From an uncultured Lachnospiraceae bacterium (GTDB lineage: Bacteria > Bacillota > Clostridia > Lachnospirales > Lachnospiraceae): 64,000 nucleotides of DNA. Below the pieces are notes generated by a model, which had not been told where the DNA came from, ran no database searches, and saw only the letters and a program-made list of their open reading frames with translations. A program made the translations under genes and the position numbers. Where the stretch lies: contig CAMEJJ010000013.1 in NCBI GenBank assembly GCA_945919795.1, positions 18,347 to 82,346 of the forward strand, in the 5' to 3' direction. Positions 48,475 to 60,557 of this stretch are shown here, piece by piece (the stretch's first letter is position 1; each line of letters opens with the position of its first letter).

Positions 48475-50073
48475 ATGAAAGAAAGTGCCGGTAATTCAAA
48501 GGGAAAACCAAATAATAAGTCAGGCATGAAAAAAGATATAAACACAAATGCGAAAGCGGCAATGGTATCCAACAGAAAAAAGCGTCGCCGAAAAAAGGAG
48601 AAAAAGGCCTTTGCACTTTTGTTTCTGGTGATTGCGTGTTTGGCCGCCTTGGTATTTACGGTGGTTGTCGTGCTGATGGATAATGGCATTATAAAGAAAA
48701 AGCAGTTAGAAACTGCTAAATGGAATGTTGAAGATGCTGCTTCTGCAATACAGACAGAAAATCTGGAAGTGACTGTGGTAGACGGAGCGGAGAATGATAC
48801 GAGTGCTGGTGGTGCTTCTGATGCGAATTCTGCTGCGACGCAAAATGGTTTGCCAAAAGATGGAGTGGCAACTGATTTGGAATCCGAATCCGGTTTGTCG
48901 GAAGAGGAGACAATAAAAGATGTTACGATGGTATTTGCGGGAGATATCTGTTTTTATGATGCCTTTGCAAATATGACGGCATTGCGGTCGCGGGGCGGTA
49001 ATATTGAAAGCTCGGTAGATGAAAAACTCCTTGCAGAGATGAGAAATGCGGATATCTGTATGGTAAACAATGAATTTGCATATTCCGACAGGGGGACGCC
49101 GCTTGCCGGAAAAACATACACGTTCCGAAGCAATCCTTCCAATGTGGGATTGTTGTCCGACATGGGCGTGAATCTTGTGTCGCTGGCAAATAATCATGTT
49201 TATGATTATGGAGAGGATGCGTTACTGGATACTTTGGATATTCTGAAAGGCGAGGGGATTGCATATGTTGGTGCAGGACGAAATCTTTCAGAAGCTTCTG
49301 CGGCTTATGTGGCAGAAATCAATGGAAGAAAAATTGCGTTTCTGTCCGCAACGCAGGTGGAGCGTAATCCGACGCCCGATACGAAAGGCGCAACGGATAC
49401 GGCAGCCGGTGCGTTTCGATGTTATACAGAGGAAGAATTTCGAAATTTAACAGATGCCATTGAAAAAGTAGAGAATGACGTTGATTTGACGGTTGTCTAT
49501 ATTCATTGGGGGACTGAGAATACGGATGAACTTCACTGGGCACAGACGGATCAGGCACCGAAGCTTGTAAAAGCCGGCGCGGATCTGATTATCGGAGATC
49601 ATCCGCATTGCCTGCAGAATATTGAATATATTGATGATGTCCCCATTATTTACAGTCTGGGAAATTTCTGGTTTAATTCCAAAACACTGGATACGGGATT
49701 GTTTAAAGTGGTTTATGACATGGATGGAAATTTGAAGTGTCAGTTCATTCCTGCAAAGCAGCATGACTGCCGTACTGATTTGGAGACCGGGGCGGAAAAA
49801 CAGAGAATATTGGATTATATGCAGTGCATATCGCCGAATGTGACATTGGATGCAGAAGGAAATGTTACCAATACGCCTTATACAGGACCGGCGATTAATT
49901 ATGCAGCAGTGGAAAGAGTGCCGGATCCGCCGGCGACTACGACCACGATTACAGATCCTGCAACGGGAGCGTCGCTTCTGATTGACAAAAAATCCGGACA
50001 GGTTTTAGATCCGGCGACGGGCCTTCCGACCGGAAAGTTTGTGGATCCGGCAACCGGAGTTGCCATTAATTAA
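48475..50073 (+). CDS. CapA family protein (membrane-anchored metallophosphoesterase-like)
   Basis: 532 residues from ATG 48475; the ATG at 48463 in the same frame is a possible alternative. A basic N-terminus (KKRRRKKEKK) is followed by one membrane segment (ALLFLVIACLAALVFTVVVV) near 44-63 and an Ser/Asn-rich linker. The CapA/PgsA metallophosphatase domain follows (MVFAGDICFYDAFA, MVNNEFAYSD, NLVSLANNHVYDYG, DLTVVYIHWGTENTDE, IIGDHPHCLQNIEY, IIYSLGNFWF), with the metal-binding Asp, Asn and His residues. CapA proteins act in poly-glutamate capsule synthesis. The C-terminus carries three DPATG repeats in about 45 residues. It lies between rplA and rplJ, interrupting the usual ribosomal order, and a terminator precedes it. 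Confidence 0.88.
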   Translation: MKESAGNSKGKPNNKSGMKKDINTNAKAAMVSNRKKRRRKKEKKAFALLFLVIACLAALVFTVVVVLMDNGIIKKKQLETAKWNVEDAASAIQTENLEVTVVDGAENDTSAGGASDANSAATQNGLPKDGVATDLESESGLSEEETIKDVTMVFAGDICFYDAFANMTALRSRGGNIESSVDEKLLAEMRNADICMVNNEFAYSDRGTPLAGKTYTFRSNPSNVGLLSDMGVNLVSLANNHVYDYGEDALLDTLDILKGEGIAYVGAGRNLSEASAAYVAEINGRKIAFLSATQVERNPTPDTKGATDTAAGAFRCYTEEEFRNLTDAIEKVENDVDLTVVYIHWGTENTDELHWAQTDQAPKLVKAGADLIIGDHPHCLQNIEYIDDVPIIYSLGNFWFNSKTLDTGLFKVVYDMDGNLKCQFIPAKQHDCRTDLETGAEKQRILDYMQCISPNVTLDAEGNVTNTPYTGPAINYAAVERVPDPPATTTTITDPATGASLLIDKKSGQVLDPATGLPTGKFVDPATGVAIN

Positions 50074-50142
50074 AAAGATCGCATAAGTTCGAAATACTGG
50101 TCACATAAAATTCGGAAATTCACACAAATTTCAAAATGTCGC

Positions 50143-50171
50143 TTGACACGCATGAAAACTTGTGATAATCT
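50143..50171 (+). promoter_or_regulatory. SigA promoter of rplJ-rplL
   Basis: TTGACA (50143-50148), 17 bases, TAATCT (50166-50171), with TGTGATAAT giving an extended -10 look. It lies just upstream of the L10 leader. Confidence 0.8.
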
Positions 50172-50189
50172 ATCAAAGTCTGAAAAAGA

Positions 50190-50315
50190 CATTGCCGAAG
50201 ACAGTAGGTGTCATTGAGACATAAGCGTAGCGCCTACCGAGGAAAGAGAAAGTATCAAAGACTTTTTGCCTTCCGGTCTTCCGGGAGGCTTTTTTAATAC
50301 TCCTATCGGCAACAA
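50190..50315 (+). promoter_or_regulatory. Ribosomal L10-type leader with terminator
   Basis: A closing helix TTGCCGA (50192-50198) / TCGGCAA (50306-50312) encloses TAGGTG/CGCCTA and the conserved GAAGACAGTAGG element. A terminator hairpin (GCCTTCCGG 50268-50276 with CCGGGAGGC 50281-50289, then TTTTTT) lies within the leader. This matches the known L10(L12) autoregulatory leader of Firmicutes. Confidence 0.85.
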
Positions 50316-50339
50316 AATCTATAAGGAGGTAAAAGAAAA

Positions 50340-50906
50340 ATGGCAAAGATCGAATTAAAACAGCCTATCGTAGCTGAGATTTCTGAACTCATCAAAGATG
50401 CACAGTCAGCAGTTTTAGTTGACTATCGTGGATTAACAGTTGAACAGGATACAAAGCTTCGTAAAGAAATGCGTGAAGCTGGTGTTACTTACAAAGTATA
50501 CAAAAACACTTACATGAATTTCGCATTCAAAGGAACTGATTTCGAAGCACTTGCTCCTTATCTTGAAGGACCCAGCGCTATCGCAGTTTCAAAGGATGAT
50601 GCAACAGCTCCCGCAAGAATTCTTGGAAAGTATGCAAAAGAAATTCAGGCTCTTGAAATCAAAGGCGGTGTCGTAGAAGGTACAGCTTATGATGCAAACG
50701 GAATTTCTGCAATCGCATCTATTCCCAGCAGAGAAGTATTGCTCTCCAAATTACTTGGAAGCTTACAGTCACCTATTGCTAATCTGGCTCGCGTTCTTAA
50801 TCAGATCGCAGAACAGGGTGGCGCAGTAGCAGCACCTGCAGCAGAGGAAGCTCCTGCTGAGGAAGCACCTGCGGCAGAAGAAACAGCAGAAACTCCTGCT
50901 GAATAA
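50340..50906 (+). CDS. rplJ: Ribosomal protein uL10
   Basis: 188 residues; ATG at 50340 after AGGAGG. VDYRGLTVEQDTKLRKEMR and YKVYKNTYMNFAF are uL10 motifs that hold the L7/L12 stalk; the C-terminal helix binds L12. The extreme C-terminus (PAAEEAPAEEAPAAEE) is an unusual Ala/Glu/Pro-rich tail. The L10 leader controls rplJ-rplL together; rplL follows after 40 bases. Confidence 0.97.
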   Translation: MAKIELKQPIVAEISELIKDAQSAVLVDYRGLTVEQDTKLRKEMREAGVTYKVYKNTYMNFAFKGTDFEALAPYLEGPSAIAVSKDDATAPARILGKYAKEIQALEIKGGVVEGTAYDANGISAIASIPSREVLLSKLLGSLQSPIANLARVLNQIAEQGGAVAAPAAEEAPAEEAPAAEETAETPAE

Positions 50907-50946
50907 TTGAAACAATAATTAAAATTTTTAAATGGAGGAAACAAAA

Positions 50947-51324
50947 ATGGCAAAATTAACAACAGCAGAATTTATTGATGCTATTAAAGAATTATCAGTA
51001 TTAGAATTAAATGATTTAGTAAAAGCTTGTGAAGAAGAATTCGGCGTATCTGCAGCAGCAGGCGTTGTAGTTGCAGCAGCTGGCGGAGACGCAGCAGGCG
51101 CAACTGAAGAAAAAACAGAATTTGATGTAGAGTTAACAGAAGTTGGCCCTAACAAAGTTAAAGTTATCAAAGTTGTTCGTGAAGCTACAGGTCTTGGCTT
51201 AAAAGAAGCTAAAGACGTAGTTGATGGCGCTCCTAAAGTATTAAAAGAAGGCGCATCTAAAGAAGAAGCTGAAGATATCAAAGCTAAATTAGAAGCAGAA
51301 GGCGCTAAAGTTACTCTTAAGTAA
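50947..51324 (+). CDS. rplL: Ribosomal protein bL12
   Basis: 125 residues. [20 protein letters not shown] is the dimerisation domain; the hinge is Ala/Gly-rich, and [20 protein letters not shown] then [16 protein letters not shown] is the factor-binding domain. ATG 50947 after GGAGG. Several copies form the stalk that recruits EF-Tu, EF-G and IF2. Confidence 0.97.
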   Translation: MAKLTTAEFIDAIKELSVLELNDLVKACEEEFGVSAAAGVVVAAAGGDAAGATEEKTEFDVELTEVGPNKVKVIKVVREATGLGLKEAKDVVDGAPKVLKEGASKEEAEDIKAKLEAEGAKVTLK

Positions 51325-51351
51325 TTGGCAACTCGTTTCATGATGTAAATC

Positions 51352-51402
51352 AAAGAGCTGTTCGGTGTTTCAAATGCGAAGCAGGGGGCAGCTCTTTCAC
51401 AT
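51352..51402 (+). terminator. Hairpin between rplL and rpoB
   Basis: AAAGAGCTG (51352-51360) pairs with CAGCTCTTT (51389-51397), with an inner TTCG/CGAA. The T-run is weak, so it may be a partial terminator or an mRNA-processing site, as is usual between rplL and rpoB. Confidence 0.6.
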
Positions 51403-51465
51403 TTTCAATTCTTATATATCTTATATTGTAATTTTTAAATTTTCTTTATTTTACCAAAATTCTGA

Positions 51466-51494
51466 TTGACTCCCTAAATGGTTTGTAGTATTAT
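51466..51494 (+). promoter_or_regulatory. SigA promoter of rpoB-rpoC
   Basis: TTGACT (51466-51471), 17 bases, TATTAT (51489-51494). A leader hairpin (TCTTTCT 51523-51529 with AGAAAGA 51543-51549, inner TGCAA/TTGCA) lies between the promoter and the gene. Confidence 0.78.
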
Positions 51495-51585
51495 GGATAA
51501 TGCACTATTGTGGTGTAATAGGTCTTTCTATGCAATTTTGCAAGAAAGATGATTTGACAAATAGAAAGAACGGGGTGAAATGTCA

Positions 51586-54500
51586 ATGGAAAAGAACAGA
51601 ATACGTCCAATCGCATCCGGTAAAGACGTACGAATGACTTATCAGAGACAGAATGAAGTATTAGAGATGCCGAATCTCATCGAGGTTCAGAAGAACTCCT
51701 ATGATTGGTTCTTAAAAGAAGGACTGAAGGAAGTTTTTGAGGATATCTCTCCGATCACAGATTATTCTGGTCATCTGAGCTTGGAATTCACGGATTACGA
51801 GTTATGCAAGGACGACGTAAAGTATTCTATTGAAAAATGCAAGGAGAGAGATGCAACTTACGCAGCACCATTAAAAGTAAAAGTACGTTTCTACAACAAA
51901 GAGAAAAAGGAAATCAGTGAACATGAAATCTTCATGGGTGATCTTCCTTTGATGACAGACACAGGTACATTTGTAATTAACGGTGCAGAACGTGTAATCG
52001 TAAGCCAGTTGGTACGTTCTCCCGGCATTTATTATGGTATTGCACATGATAAAATCGGTAAAGAGTTATATTCTTGTACCGTTATTCCGAATCGTGGTGC
52101 ATGGTTAGAGTACGAAACCGATTCCAATGATGTTTTCAGTGTTCGTGTTGATAGAACCAGAAAAGTTCCGATTACTGTATTTATCCGTGCTTTAGGTATT
52201 GGTACCAATACAGAAATCCGCGAATTATTCGGTGATGAGCCCAAGATTGAAGCCAGCTTCGCAAAAGATCCTTCCATTACGGAGAAAAATCCGGAAGGTA
52301 GCTACGAAGAAGGCTTATTAGAGTTATACAAAAAAATCCGTCCCGGTGAGCCTTTGTCCGTTGACAGTGCGGAAAGCTTGATTACAGCCATGTTTTTTGA
52401 CCCCAGAAGATATGACCTTGCAAAAGTTGGACGTTATAAATTCAACAAAAAGTTGATGCTGAAAAACCGTATTAAGAATCATGCTCTTGCTGAGGATGTT
52501 GTAGATCCTTATACCGGTGAGCTGATTGCTGCAGCAGATACTGTTGTTTCTGCAGAGTTAGCAGACCAGATTCAGAATGCGGCTGTTCCTTTTGTTTATA
52601 TACAAACAGAAGAGAAAAAGGTAAAAGTTTTATCCAATATGATGGTTGATATTACAAGTTTTGTGGATTGCAATCCCAAAGAACTTGGTATCACAGAGCT
52701 TGTTTATTTCCCTGTTCTTCAGCAGATTATGGAAGAATGCAGTGACAAGCCTGAAGAGTTAGCTGATGCTATCAAGAGAAATGTAGCAGATCTGATTCCC
52801 AAGCATATTACAAAAGAAGATATCATTGCTTCCATTAACTACAATATTCATTTGGAATACGGTATCGGAAATGACGATGATATCGACCATTTGGGCAACA
52901 GACGTATCCGTGCGGTAGGTGAATTATTACAGAATCAGTATCGTGTAGGTCTTACCAGATTAGAAAGAGTTGTTCGTGAAAGAATGACAACACACGATGC
53001 AGGCGATGTTTCACCTCAGGCATTGATTAATATTAAACCGGTACAGGCTGCGGTAAAGGAATTCTTTGGTTCTTCACAGCTGTCTCAGTTTATGGATCAG
53101 AACAATCCGCTTGGTGAGTTGACACATAAGAGACGTTTGTCAGCGTTAGGACCCGGTGGTTTGTCAAGAGACCGTGCCGGATTCGAGGTTCGAGACGTTC
53201 ATTATTCTCATTACGGCAGAATGTGCCCGATTGAGACGCCTGAAGGTCCCAACATCGGTTTGATTAACTCCCTTGCTTCTTATGCAAGAATTAATGAATA
53301 TGGTTTCGTGGAAGCACCTTACCGCAAGATTGATAAATCCGATCCGGCAAATCCGGTGGTTACGGATGAAGTTGTTTACATGACAGCCGATGAAGAAGAC
53401 AACTATCATGTAGCACAGGCTTCTGAACCGTTAGACGAGCAGGGACATTTCAAGAGAAATATGATTTCCGGTCGATACAAAGAAGAGACTCAGGAATACC
53501 CCAAGACCATGATGGATTACATGGATGTATCTCCCAAGATGATTTTCTCTGTTGCGACAGCGTTGATTCCGTTCTTACAAAACGACGATGCAAACCGTGC
53601 CCTGATGGGTTCCAACATGCAGCGTCAGGCCGTTCCGCTTTTATTTACGGAAGCTCCTGTTGTAGGAACCGGTATCGAAACAAAAGCAGCGGTTGACTCC
53701 GGTGTTTGTGTGGTTGCTAAAAAAGCCGGAACTATTGATTATGTATCTTCCAAAGAAATCCGCATGACTTATGATGATGGCGAACAGGAAACATACCATC
53801 TTACAAAGTTTGCAAGAAGTAACCAGTCAAACTGCTACAATCAGATCCCGATTGTATTTAAGGGTAACCATGTAGCGGCAGGTCAGGTTATCGCAGACGG
53901 TCCTTCTACAAGTCAGGGCGAGTTAGCTCTTGGTAAAAACCCGTTGATCGGTTTCATGACCTGGGAAGGCTACAACTACGAAGATGCGGTATTGTTAAGT
54001 GAAAGATTAGTTCAGGATGATGTTTATACATCCGTTCATATTGAGGAATACGAAACAGAAGCACGTGATACTAAGCTTGGCGCGGAAGAACTGACCCGTG
54101 ATGTTCCCGGTGTCGGAGAAGATGCGTTAAAAGACCTTGATGAAAGAGGTATTATCCGTATCGGTGCAGAAGTTCGTGCAAACGATATTTTGGTTGGTAA
54201 AGTTACTCCTAAGGGAGAAACAGAACTGACAGCCGAAGAAAGACTCCTTCGGGCAATCTTTGGTGAGAAAGCAAAAGATGTCAGAGATACTTCCTTAAAA
54301 GTTCCTCATGGTGAATATGGTATTGTTGTAGATGCAAAAGTATTTACAAGAGAAAACGGAGACGAATTGTCACCCGGTGTTAATCAGGCCGTTCGTATCT
54401 ATATTGCGCAGAAGAGAAAGATTTCTGTTGGTGATAAGATGGCTGGTCGTCATGGTAACAAGGGTGTCGTTTCAAGGGTATTACCGGTAGAAGATATGCC

Positions 54501-55443
54501 TTATCTGCCCAATGGCCGTCCGTTGGATATTGTATTAAATCCTTTGGGTGTACCTTCCCGTATGAATATCGGACAGGTATTGGAAATTCATCTTTCTTTA
54601 GCTGCAAAAGCATTGGGCTTTAATGTTGCAACACCGGTATTTGACGGTGCAAAAGAAAGTGACATCATGGACACTCTGGATCTTGCCAATGACTATGTAA
54701 ATTTAAGCTGGGAAGAATTCGAAGCAAAACACAAAGACGAATTGTTACCGGAAGTATTACAGTATTTATCTGATAACAGAGATCACAGAGAATTATGGAA
54801 AGGTGTTCCGATTTCAAGAGATGGTAAAGTAAGATTGCGTGACGGTCGTACCGGTGAATATTTCGATTCACCCGTAACCATCGGACACATGCATTACTTA
54901 AAACTCCATCACCTGGTAGACGATAAAATTCATGCACGTTCTACAGGTCCTTACTCATTGGTTACACAGCAACCTCTCGGTGGTAAAGCACAGTTCGGTG
55001 GTCAGCGTTTCGGTGAGATGGAGGTATGGGCATTGGAAGCATACGGTGCTGCATACACATTACAGGAAATCTTAACGGTTAAATCCGATGATGTAATCGG
55101 TCGTGTTAAGACATACGAAGCGATTATTAAAGGTGATAATATCCCTGAACCCGGTATTCCGGAATCATTCAAGGTTATGCTCAAAGAATTACAGTCACTT
55201 GGTCTGGATGTCAAAGTATTGAATGAAGACCGTGAAGAAGTTGAGCTGAAAGAAACTTTGGACTATGGCAGTGCTGAAATCCGCCGCGAGTTAGAAGGCG
55301 ATTCAAAGAAATATGAGTATGATAATCGTGAATTAGGTGCTTTAGGATATCAAAAACAGGAATTTGATGATGAATCCGAAGAGATAGTGAATGTCGAAGA
55401 AGAAGCATTTGATGACGATGCAGACGTTGATGATAATGAGTAA
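51586..55443 (+). CDS. rpoB: RNA polymerase beta subunit
   Basis: About 1285 residues; start ATG 51586, 7 bases after GGGGTGA (the ATG at 51580 is too close). [20 protein letters not shown], the rifampicin region ([17 protein letters not shown] then [12 protein letters not shown]), and [12 protein letters not shown] are plainly conserved. The key rifampicin residues (Asp of FMD, His of THK and Ser of LSALG) are wild type. A Glu/Asp-rich C-terminus is normal for Firmicutes. It has its own promoter and is followed after 35 bases by rpoC. Confidence 0.98.
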   Translation: MEKNRIRPIASGKDVRMTYQRQNEVLEMPNLIEVQKNSYDWFLKEGLKEVFEDISPITDYSGHLSLEFTDYELCKDDVKYSIEKCKERDATYAAPLKVKVRFYNKEKKEISEHEIFMGDLPLMTDTGTFVINGAERVIVSQLVRSPGIYYGIAHDKIGKELYSCTVIPNRGAWLEYETDSNDVFSVRVDRTRKVPITVFIRALGIGTNTEIRELFGDEPKIEASFAKDPSITEKNPEGSYEEGLLELYKKIRPGEPLSVDSAESLITAMFFDPRRYDLAKVGRYKFNKKLMLKNRIKNHALAEDVVDPYTGELIAAADTVVSAELADQIQNAAVPFVYIQTEEKKVKVLSNMMVDITSFVDCNPKELGITELVYFPVLQQIMEECSDKPEELADAIKRNVADLIPKHITKEDIIASINYNIHLEYGIGNDDDIDHLGNRRIRAVGELLQNQYRVGLTRLERVVRERMTTHDAGDVSPQALINIKPVQAAVKEFFGSSQLSQFMDQNNPLGELTHKRRLSALGPGGLSRDRAGFEVRDVHYSHYGRMCPIETPEGPNIGLINSLASYARINEYGFVEAPYRKIDKSDPANPVVTDEVVYMTADEEDNYHVAQASEPLDEQGHFKRNMISGRYKEETQEYPKTMMDYMDVSPKMIFSVATALIPFLQNDDANRALMGSNMQRQAVPLLFTEAPVVGTGIETKAAVDSGVCVVAKKAGTIDYVSSKEIRMTYDDGEQETYHLTKFARSNQSNCYNQIPIVFKGNHVAAGQVIADGPSTSQGELALGKNPLIGFMTWEGYNYEDAVLLSERLVQDDVYTSVHIEEYETEARDTKLGAEELTRDVPGVGEDALKDLDERGIIRIGAEVRANDILVGKVTPKGETELTAEERLLRAIFGEKAKDVRDTSLKVPHGEYGIVVDAKVFTRENGDELSPGVNQAVRIYIAQKRKISVGDKMAGRHGNKGVVSRVLPVEDMPYLPNGRPLDIVLNPLGVPSRMNIGQVLEIHLSLAAKALGFNVATPVFDGAKESDIMDTLDLANDYVNLSWEEFEAKHKDELLPEVLQYLSDNRDHRELWKGVPISRDGKVRLRDGRTGEYFDSPVTIGHMHYLKLHHLVDDKIHARSTGPYSLVTQQPLGGKAQFGGQRFGEMEVWALEAYGAAYTLQEILTVKSDDVIGRVKTYEAIIKGDNIPEPGIPESFKVMLKELQSLGLDVKVLNEDREEVELKETLDYGSAEIRRELEGDSKKYEYDNRELGALGYQKQEFDDESEEIVNVEEEAFDDDADVDDNE

Positions 55444-55478
55444 TGATTACGGAAACGTGATTGGAAGGAGAATTATTC

Positions 55479-58400
55479 ATGCCAGAATTAAACAATGAAG
55501 TATATCAGCCTATGAGTTTTGACGCGATTAAAATTGGTTTGGCTTCTCCGGAAAAAATCCGGGAATGGTCAAGAAGAGGCAGCGATGAAAAGGCTGGTGA
55601 GGTTACAAAACCTGAAACAATCAACTACAGAACATTAAAACCTGAGACAGATGGTTTGTTCTGTGAAAGAATCTTTGGACCCAGTAAAGACTGGGAATGC
55701 CATTGCGGTAAATACAAAAAGATTCGTTATAAAGGCATTACCTGTAATGTCTGCGGCGTTGAGATTACAAAAGCCAGTGTTCGAAGAGAACGTATGGGTC
55801 GTATTGAATTGGCAGCTCCCGTTTCTCATATCTGGTATTTTAAAGGTATCCCCAGCCGTATGGGTCTGATCCTTGATTTATCTCCCAAGATGCTGGAGAA
55901 AGTGTTGTACTTTGCTAACTATATCGTATTGGATCCCGGCGATTCCAATTTGGAATACAAACAGGTATTAACAGAAAAAGAATATCAGGATGCCAGAGAG
56001 AATTCTGAAGCTTCTTTCCGTGTCGGAATGGGTGCTGAGGCAATCAAAGAATTGCTGCAGGCGATTGACCTTGAAAAAGAGTCAGCTCAGTTAAAAGAAG
56101 AGTTAGAGACAGCAACCGGTCAGAAGAGAGCCAAAATCATCAAGAGACTGGATGTTATCGAGGCATTCCGCGAATCAGACAACAAACCCGAATGGATGAT
56201 TATGGATGTCATTCCGGTTATTCCTCCGGATTTACGTCCTATGGTACAGTTAGACGGTGGCCGTTTTGCTACCTCTGACTTAAACGATTTATATCGTCGT
56301 ATTATCAACAGAAATAATCGCTTGAAAAAATTATTAGAGCTGGGTGCTCCTGATATTATCGTACGTAATGAAAAACGTATGCTTCAGGAAGCAGTGGATG
56401 CCCTGATTGATAACGGTCGTCGTGGACGTCCGGTTACAGGTCCCGGAAACAGAGCGTTAAAATCCCTTTCTGATATGTTGAAAGGTAAGTCAGGACGTTT
56501 CCGTCAGAACCTGTTGGGAAAACGTGTAGACTATTCCGGTCGTTCGGTTATCGTAGTTGGTCCCGAATTAAAGATTTACCAGTGTGGTCTTCCGAAGGAA
56601 ATGGCAATCGAATTGTTTAAGCCTTTCGTTATGAAAGAACTGGTAGCAAAAGGAATTTCCCAGAATATTAAAAATGCTAAGAAATTAGTTGAAAAATTAG
56701 ATGCACAGGTATGGGATGTGCTCGAAGAAGTCATTAAAGAGCATCCGGTTATGTTAAACCGTGCTCCTACACTGCACAGACTTGGTATTCAGGCTTTTGA
56801 GCCGATTTTGGTAGAAGGTAAAGCAATCAAACTGCATCCGTTGGTATGTACTGCGTTCAATGCGGACTTCGACGGTGACCAGATGGCTGTTCACCTTCCT
56901 TTGACCGTGGAAGCTCAGGCAGAGTGCCGTTTCCTGTTACTTTCACCTAACAACCTGTTAAAACCGTCAGACGGTGGTCCGGTTGCAGTTCCTTCACAGG
57001 ATATGGTTTTAGGTATTTACTACCTGACACAGGAAAGAGAAGGCGCAGAGGGCGAAGGTAAATTCTTCAAGAATGTTAACGAAGCGATTCTTGCATATGA
57101 AAACAAAGCCGTTACATTGCACTCACGCATCAAAGTCAGAATGTCAAAGAAAGATGCAGAAGGAAATGAAATTACCAGCATCGTTGAATCTACACTGGGA
57201 AGATTTATCTTTAATGAAATCATTCCTCAGGATTTAGGATTTGTTGATCGTAGTGTGGAAGGAAATGAACTGGTTTTGGAAGTTGATTTCCACGTTGGTA
57301 AAAAAGGCTTAAAACAGATCCTTGAAAAAGTTATTAATACACATGGTGCTACAAAGACAGCAGAAGTATTGGATGATATCAAAGCAATTGGTTATAAATA
57401 TTCAACCAGAGCTGCTATGACAGTATCTATTTCTGATATGACAGTGCCGGCAAGCAAACCGGAAATGTTAGAGAAAGCACAGCAGACAGTTGACTTGATT
57501 ACCAAAAACTTTAACCGTGGTTTAATTACGGAAGAAGAGCGTTACAGAGCTGTTGTTGAGACATGGAACGATACTGATAAAGAATTGACAGATGTGTTGA
57601 TCAAAGGTCTTGATAAATATAACAATATCTTTATGATGGCTGACTCCGGTGCCCGTGGTTCAAATCAGCAGATCAAACAGTTAGCAGGTATGCGTGGTTT
57701 GATGGCTGATACAACCGGTAGAACGATTGAGTTGCCGATTAAGTCAAACTTCCGTGAAGGTCTTGACGTATTGGAGTACTTCATGTCAGCGCATGGTGCT
57801 CGTAAAGGTCTTTCCGATACCGCACTTCGTACAGCCGACTCCGGTTATCTGACCAGACGTATGGTTGACGTTTCACAGGAATTGATTATCCGTGAAGTGG
57901 ATTGTTCCGAAGGAAGAGAAGAAATCCCCGGAATGGTTGTAAAAGCATTCATGGACGGTAAAGAGACCATTGAAAGTCTGAAAGACAGAATTACAGGAAG
58001 ATATTCCTGCGAAGATATCAAAGACAAAAACGGCAATATGATTGTTAAGAGAAATCATATGATTACACCGAAGCGTGCAAGCCAGATTTTATCTATCGGC
58101 GTCAATGCTGACGGAGAACCTGTTGAAGCTGTAAAAATCCGTACCATTATGAGCTGTCGTTGCCAGAACGGTATCTGTGCAAAATGTTATGGTGCCAATA
58201 TGGCGACCGGTGAAGCAGTACAGGTCGGTGAAGCAGTTGGTATTATTGCTGCACAGTCTATCGGTGAACCCGGTACACAGCTTACCATGAGAACCTTCCA
58301 TACCGGTGGTGTTGCCGGTAACGATATCACACAGGGTCTTCCCCGTGTAGAAGAGTTGTTCGAGGCACGTAAACCAAAAGGACTTGCTATTATTGCTGAG

Positions 58401-59192
58401 TTTGGCGGTTTTGCCCAGATGAAAGATTCCAAGAAAAAACGTGAAATTGTCGTAACAAACGATGAGACAGGAGAAAGCAAGACCTACTTAATTCCTTACG
58501 GTTCACGTATCAGAAATCAGGATAAACTGGTTGAAGGTACTATGGTTGAAGCCGGTGATGAATTAACAGAAGGTAGTGTAAATCCTCACGATTTATTGAG
58601 AATCAAAGGCGTCAGAGCTGTTCAGGATTATATCTTACGCGAGGTACAGAGAGTATATCGTCTCCAGGGTGTAGATATTGCTGATAAACACGTTGAAGTG
58701 ATTGTTCGTCAGATGTTAAAGAAAATCCGTATTGATACTGCGGGGGATACCGAATACTTGCCGGGAACACTGGTTAATGTTTTGGAATATGACGAAATTA
58801 ACGAACAGATGGCAGCCGAAGGAAAAGAAGCTGCAACAGGTACCCAGATTATTCTCGGTATCACAAAAGCAGCATTGGCTACTGATTCCTTCTTATCAGC
58901 CGCATCATTCCAGGAAACAACCAAGGTATTAACCGAGGCTGCAATTAAAGGAAAGATCGATCCGTTGGTTGGCTTAAAAGAAAACGTTATCATCGGTAAA
59001 TTAATTCCTGCCGGAACCGGTATGAAGAGATACAGAAATGTAAAACTTGATTCCGATGCAATGTTAAGCGGTACGATTTCATTTGATGAAGATATCGATG
59101 AAGATGAAGATATTGTCTTTTCTGAAATGGAAGGCGATACAGATGTAGAGGAAATGGATGTTGTTTCTGAGACATCTGCAGAGGAAGAATAA
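55479..59192 (+). CDS. rpoC: RNA polymerase beta' subunit
   Basis: 1237 residues from ATG 55479 (AGGAG upstream; the frame from 55461 begins within the ribosome site). Zinc cluster [16 protein letters not shown] then CNVCG near residue 60-80; active-site [14 protein letters not shown] with the three Asp that hold the catalytic Mg; [13 protein letters not shown], the second zinc cluster; [15 protein letters not shown]. An acidic C-terminal tail. A hairpin terminator follows at 59204. Confidence 0.98.
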   Translation: MPELNNEVYQPMSFDAIKIGLASPEKIREWSRRGSDEKAGEVTKPETINYRTLKPETDGLFCERIFGPSKDWECHCGKYKKIRYKGITCNVCGVEITKASVRRERMGRIELAAPVSHIWYFKGIPSRMGLILDLSPKMLEKVLYFANYIVLDPGDSNLEYKQVLTEKEYQDARENSEASFRVGMGAEAIKELLQAIDLEKESAQLKEELETATGQKRAKIIKRLDVIEAFRESDNKPEWMIMDVIPVIPPDLRPMVQLDGGRFATSDLNDLYRRIINRNNRLKKLLELGAPDIIVRNEKRMLQEAVDALIDNGRRGRPVTGPGNRALKSLSDMLKGKSGRFRQNLLGKRVDYSGRSVIVVGPELKIYQCGLPKEMAIELFKPFVMKELVAKGISQNIKNAKKLVEKLDAQVWDVLEEVIKEHPVMLNRAPTLHRLGIQAFEPILVEGKAIKLHPLVCTAFNADFDGDQMAVHLPLTVEAQAECRFLLLSPNNLLKPSDGGPVAVPSQDMVLGIYYLTQEREGAEGEGKFFKNVNEAILAYENKAVTLHSRIKVRMSKKDAEGNEITSIVESTLGRFIFNEIIPQDLGFVDRSVEGNELVLEVDFHVGKKGLKQILEKVINTHGATKTAEVLDDIKAIGYKYSTRAAMTVSISDMTVPASKPEMLEKAQQTVDLITKNFNRGLITEEERYRAVVETWNDTDKELTDVLIKGLDKYNNIFMMADSGARGSNQQIKQLAGMRGLMADTTGRTIELPIKSNFREGLDVLEYFMSAHGARKGLSDTALRTADSGYLTRRMVDVSQELIIREVDCSEGREEIPGMVVKAFMDGKETIESLKDRITGRYSCEDIKDKNGNMIVKRNHMITPKRASQILSIGVNADGEPVEAVKIRTIMSCRCQNGICAKCYGANMATGEAVQVGEAVGIIAAQSIGEPGTQLTMRTFHTGGVAGNDITQGLPRVEELFEARKPKGLAIIAEFGGFAQMKDSKKKREIVVTNDETGESKTYLIPYGSRIRNQDKLVEGTMVEAGDELTEGSVNPHDLLRIKGVRAVQDYILREVQRVYRLQGVDIADKHVEVIVRQMLKKIRIDTAGDTEYLPGTLVNVLEYDEINEQMAAEGKEAATGTQIILGITKAALATDSFLSAASFQETTKVLTEAAIKGKIDPLVGLKENVIIGKLIPAGTGMKRYRNVKLDSDAMLSGTISFDEDIDEDEDIVFSEMEGDTDVEEMDVVSETSAEEE

Positions 59193-59203
59193 GATTAATT
59201 TAT

Positions 59204-59260
59204 AATTCCATCCGTGACTTGATATAGATTTACTATATAGATGTTGCGGGTGGAATTATT
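59204..59260 (+). terminator. Hairpin after rpoC
   Basis: AATTCCATCCG (59204-59214) pairs with CGGGTGGAATT (59247-59257), one G-U/C-A position, with an inner TATA/TATA. The T-run is weak. Confidence 0.6.
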
Positions 59261-59326
59261 TGTTGGAATAAGATGCGATTGTATTGAATTTCGTTCAATT
59301 TTTCTAAAAAATCACATTAATCCCTA

Positions 59327-59355
59327 TTGACATTTAAAAATCCAATTATTATACT
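59327..59355 (+). promoter_or_regulatory. SigA promoter of rpsL-rpsG-fusA
   Basis: TTGACA (59327-59332), 17 bases, TATACT (59350-59355). Confidence 0.85.
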
Positions 59356-59428
59356 AATCTAGTGTGCGTGCAAATGCATATTTCTTTTTGTGCGCAACAA
59401 AATAAAAAATGAAATGAGGTGAAAAAGA

Positions 59429-59848
59429 ATGCCAACATTTAACCAGTTAGTTAGAAAGGGTCGTCAGACATCTGTAAAAAAATCTACAGCTCCCGCGTTG
59501 TTAAAGGGTTATAACTCTTTACAGAAGAAAGCTACAGATACAGCTTCTCCCCAGAAGAGAGGTGTTTGTACAGCTGTTAAGACTGCTACACCTAAAAAAC
59601 CTAACTCAGCTCTTAGAAAGATCGCCAGAGTTCGTCTTTCAAACGGTATCGAAGTTACTTCTTATATTCCGGGTGAAGGTCACAACTTACAGGAGCATAG
59701 CGTTGTTTTGATCCGTGGTGGACGTGTTAAGGACTTACCCGGTACCCGTTATCATATCATTCGTGGTACTTTGGATACAGCCGGCGTTGCCAACAGAAAA
59801 CAGGCTCGTTCAAAATACGGCGCTAAGAGACCGAAAGCAGGCAAATAA
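59429..59848 (+). CDS. rpsL: Ribosomal protein uS12
   Basis: 139 residues: [55 protein letters not shown]. The lysines at which streptomycin resistance mutations fall (PKKPNSAL and RVKDLP) are present, so it is of the sensitive type. ATG after GAGGTG. First gene of the str-type unit. Confidence 0.98.
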   Translation: MPTFNQLVRKGRQTSVKKSTAPALLKGYNSLQKKATDTASPQKRGVCTAVKTATPKKPNSALRKIARVRLSNGIEVTSYIPGEGHNLQEHSVVLIRGGRVKDLPGTRYHIIRGTLDTAGVANRKQARSKYGAKRPKAGK

Positions 59849-60542
<694 letters not shown>

Positions 60543-60557
60543 TAGGAGGACAAAACC

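Noticed and set aside
48195..48689. 164-residue minus-strand frame over the start of capA
   Set aside because: It reads antisense through the lysine-rich N-terminus of the CapA-like gene and its leader, and has no ribosome site.
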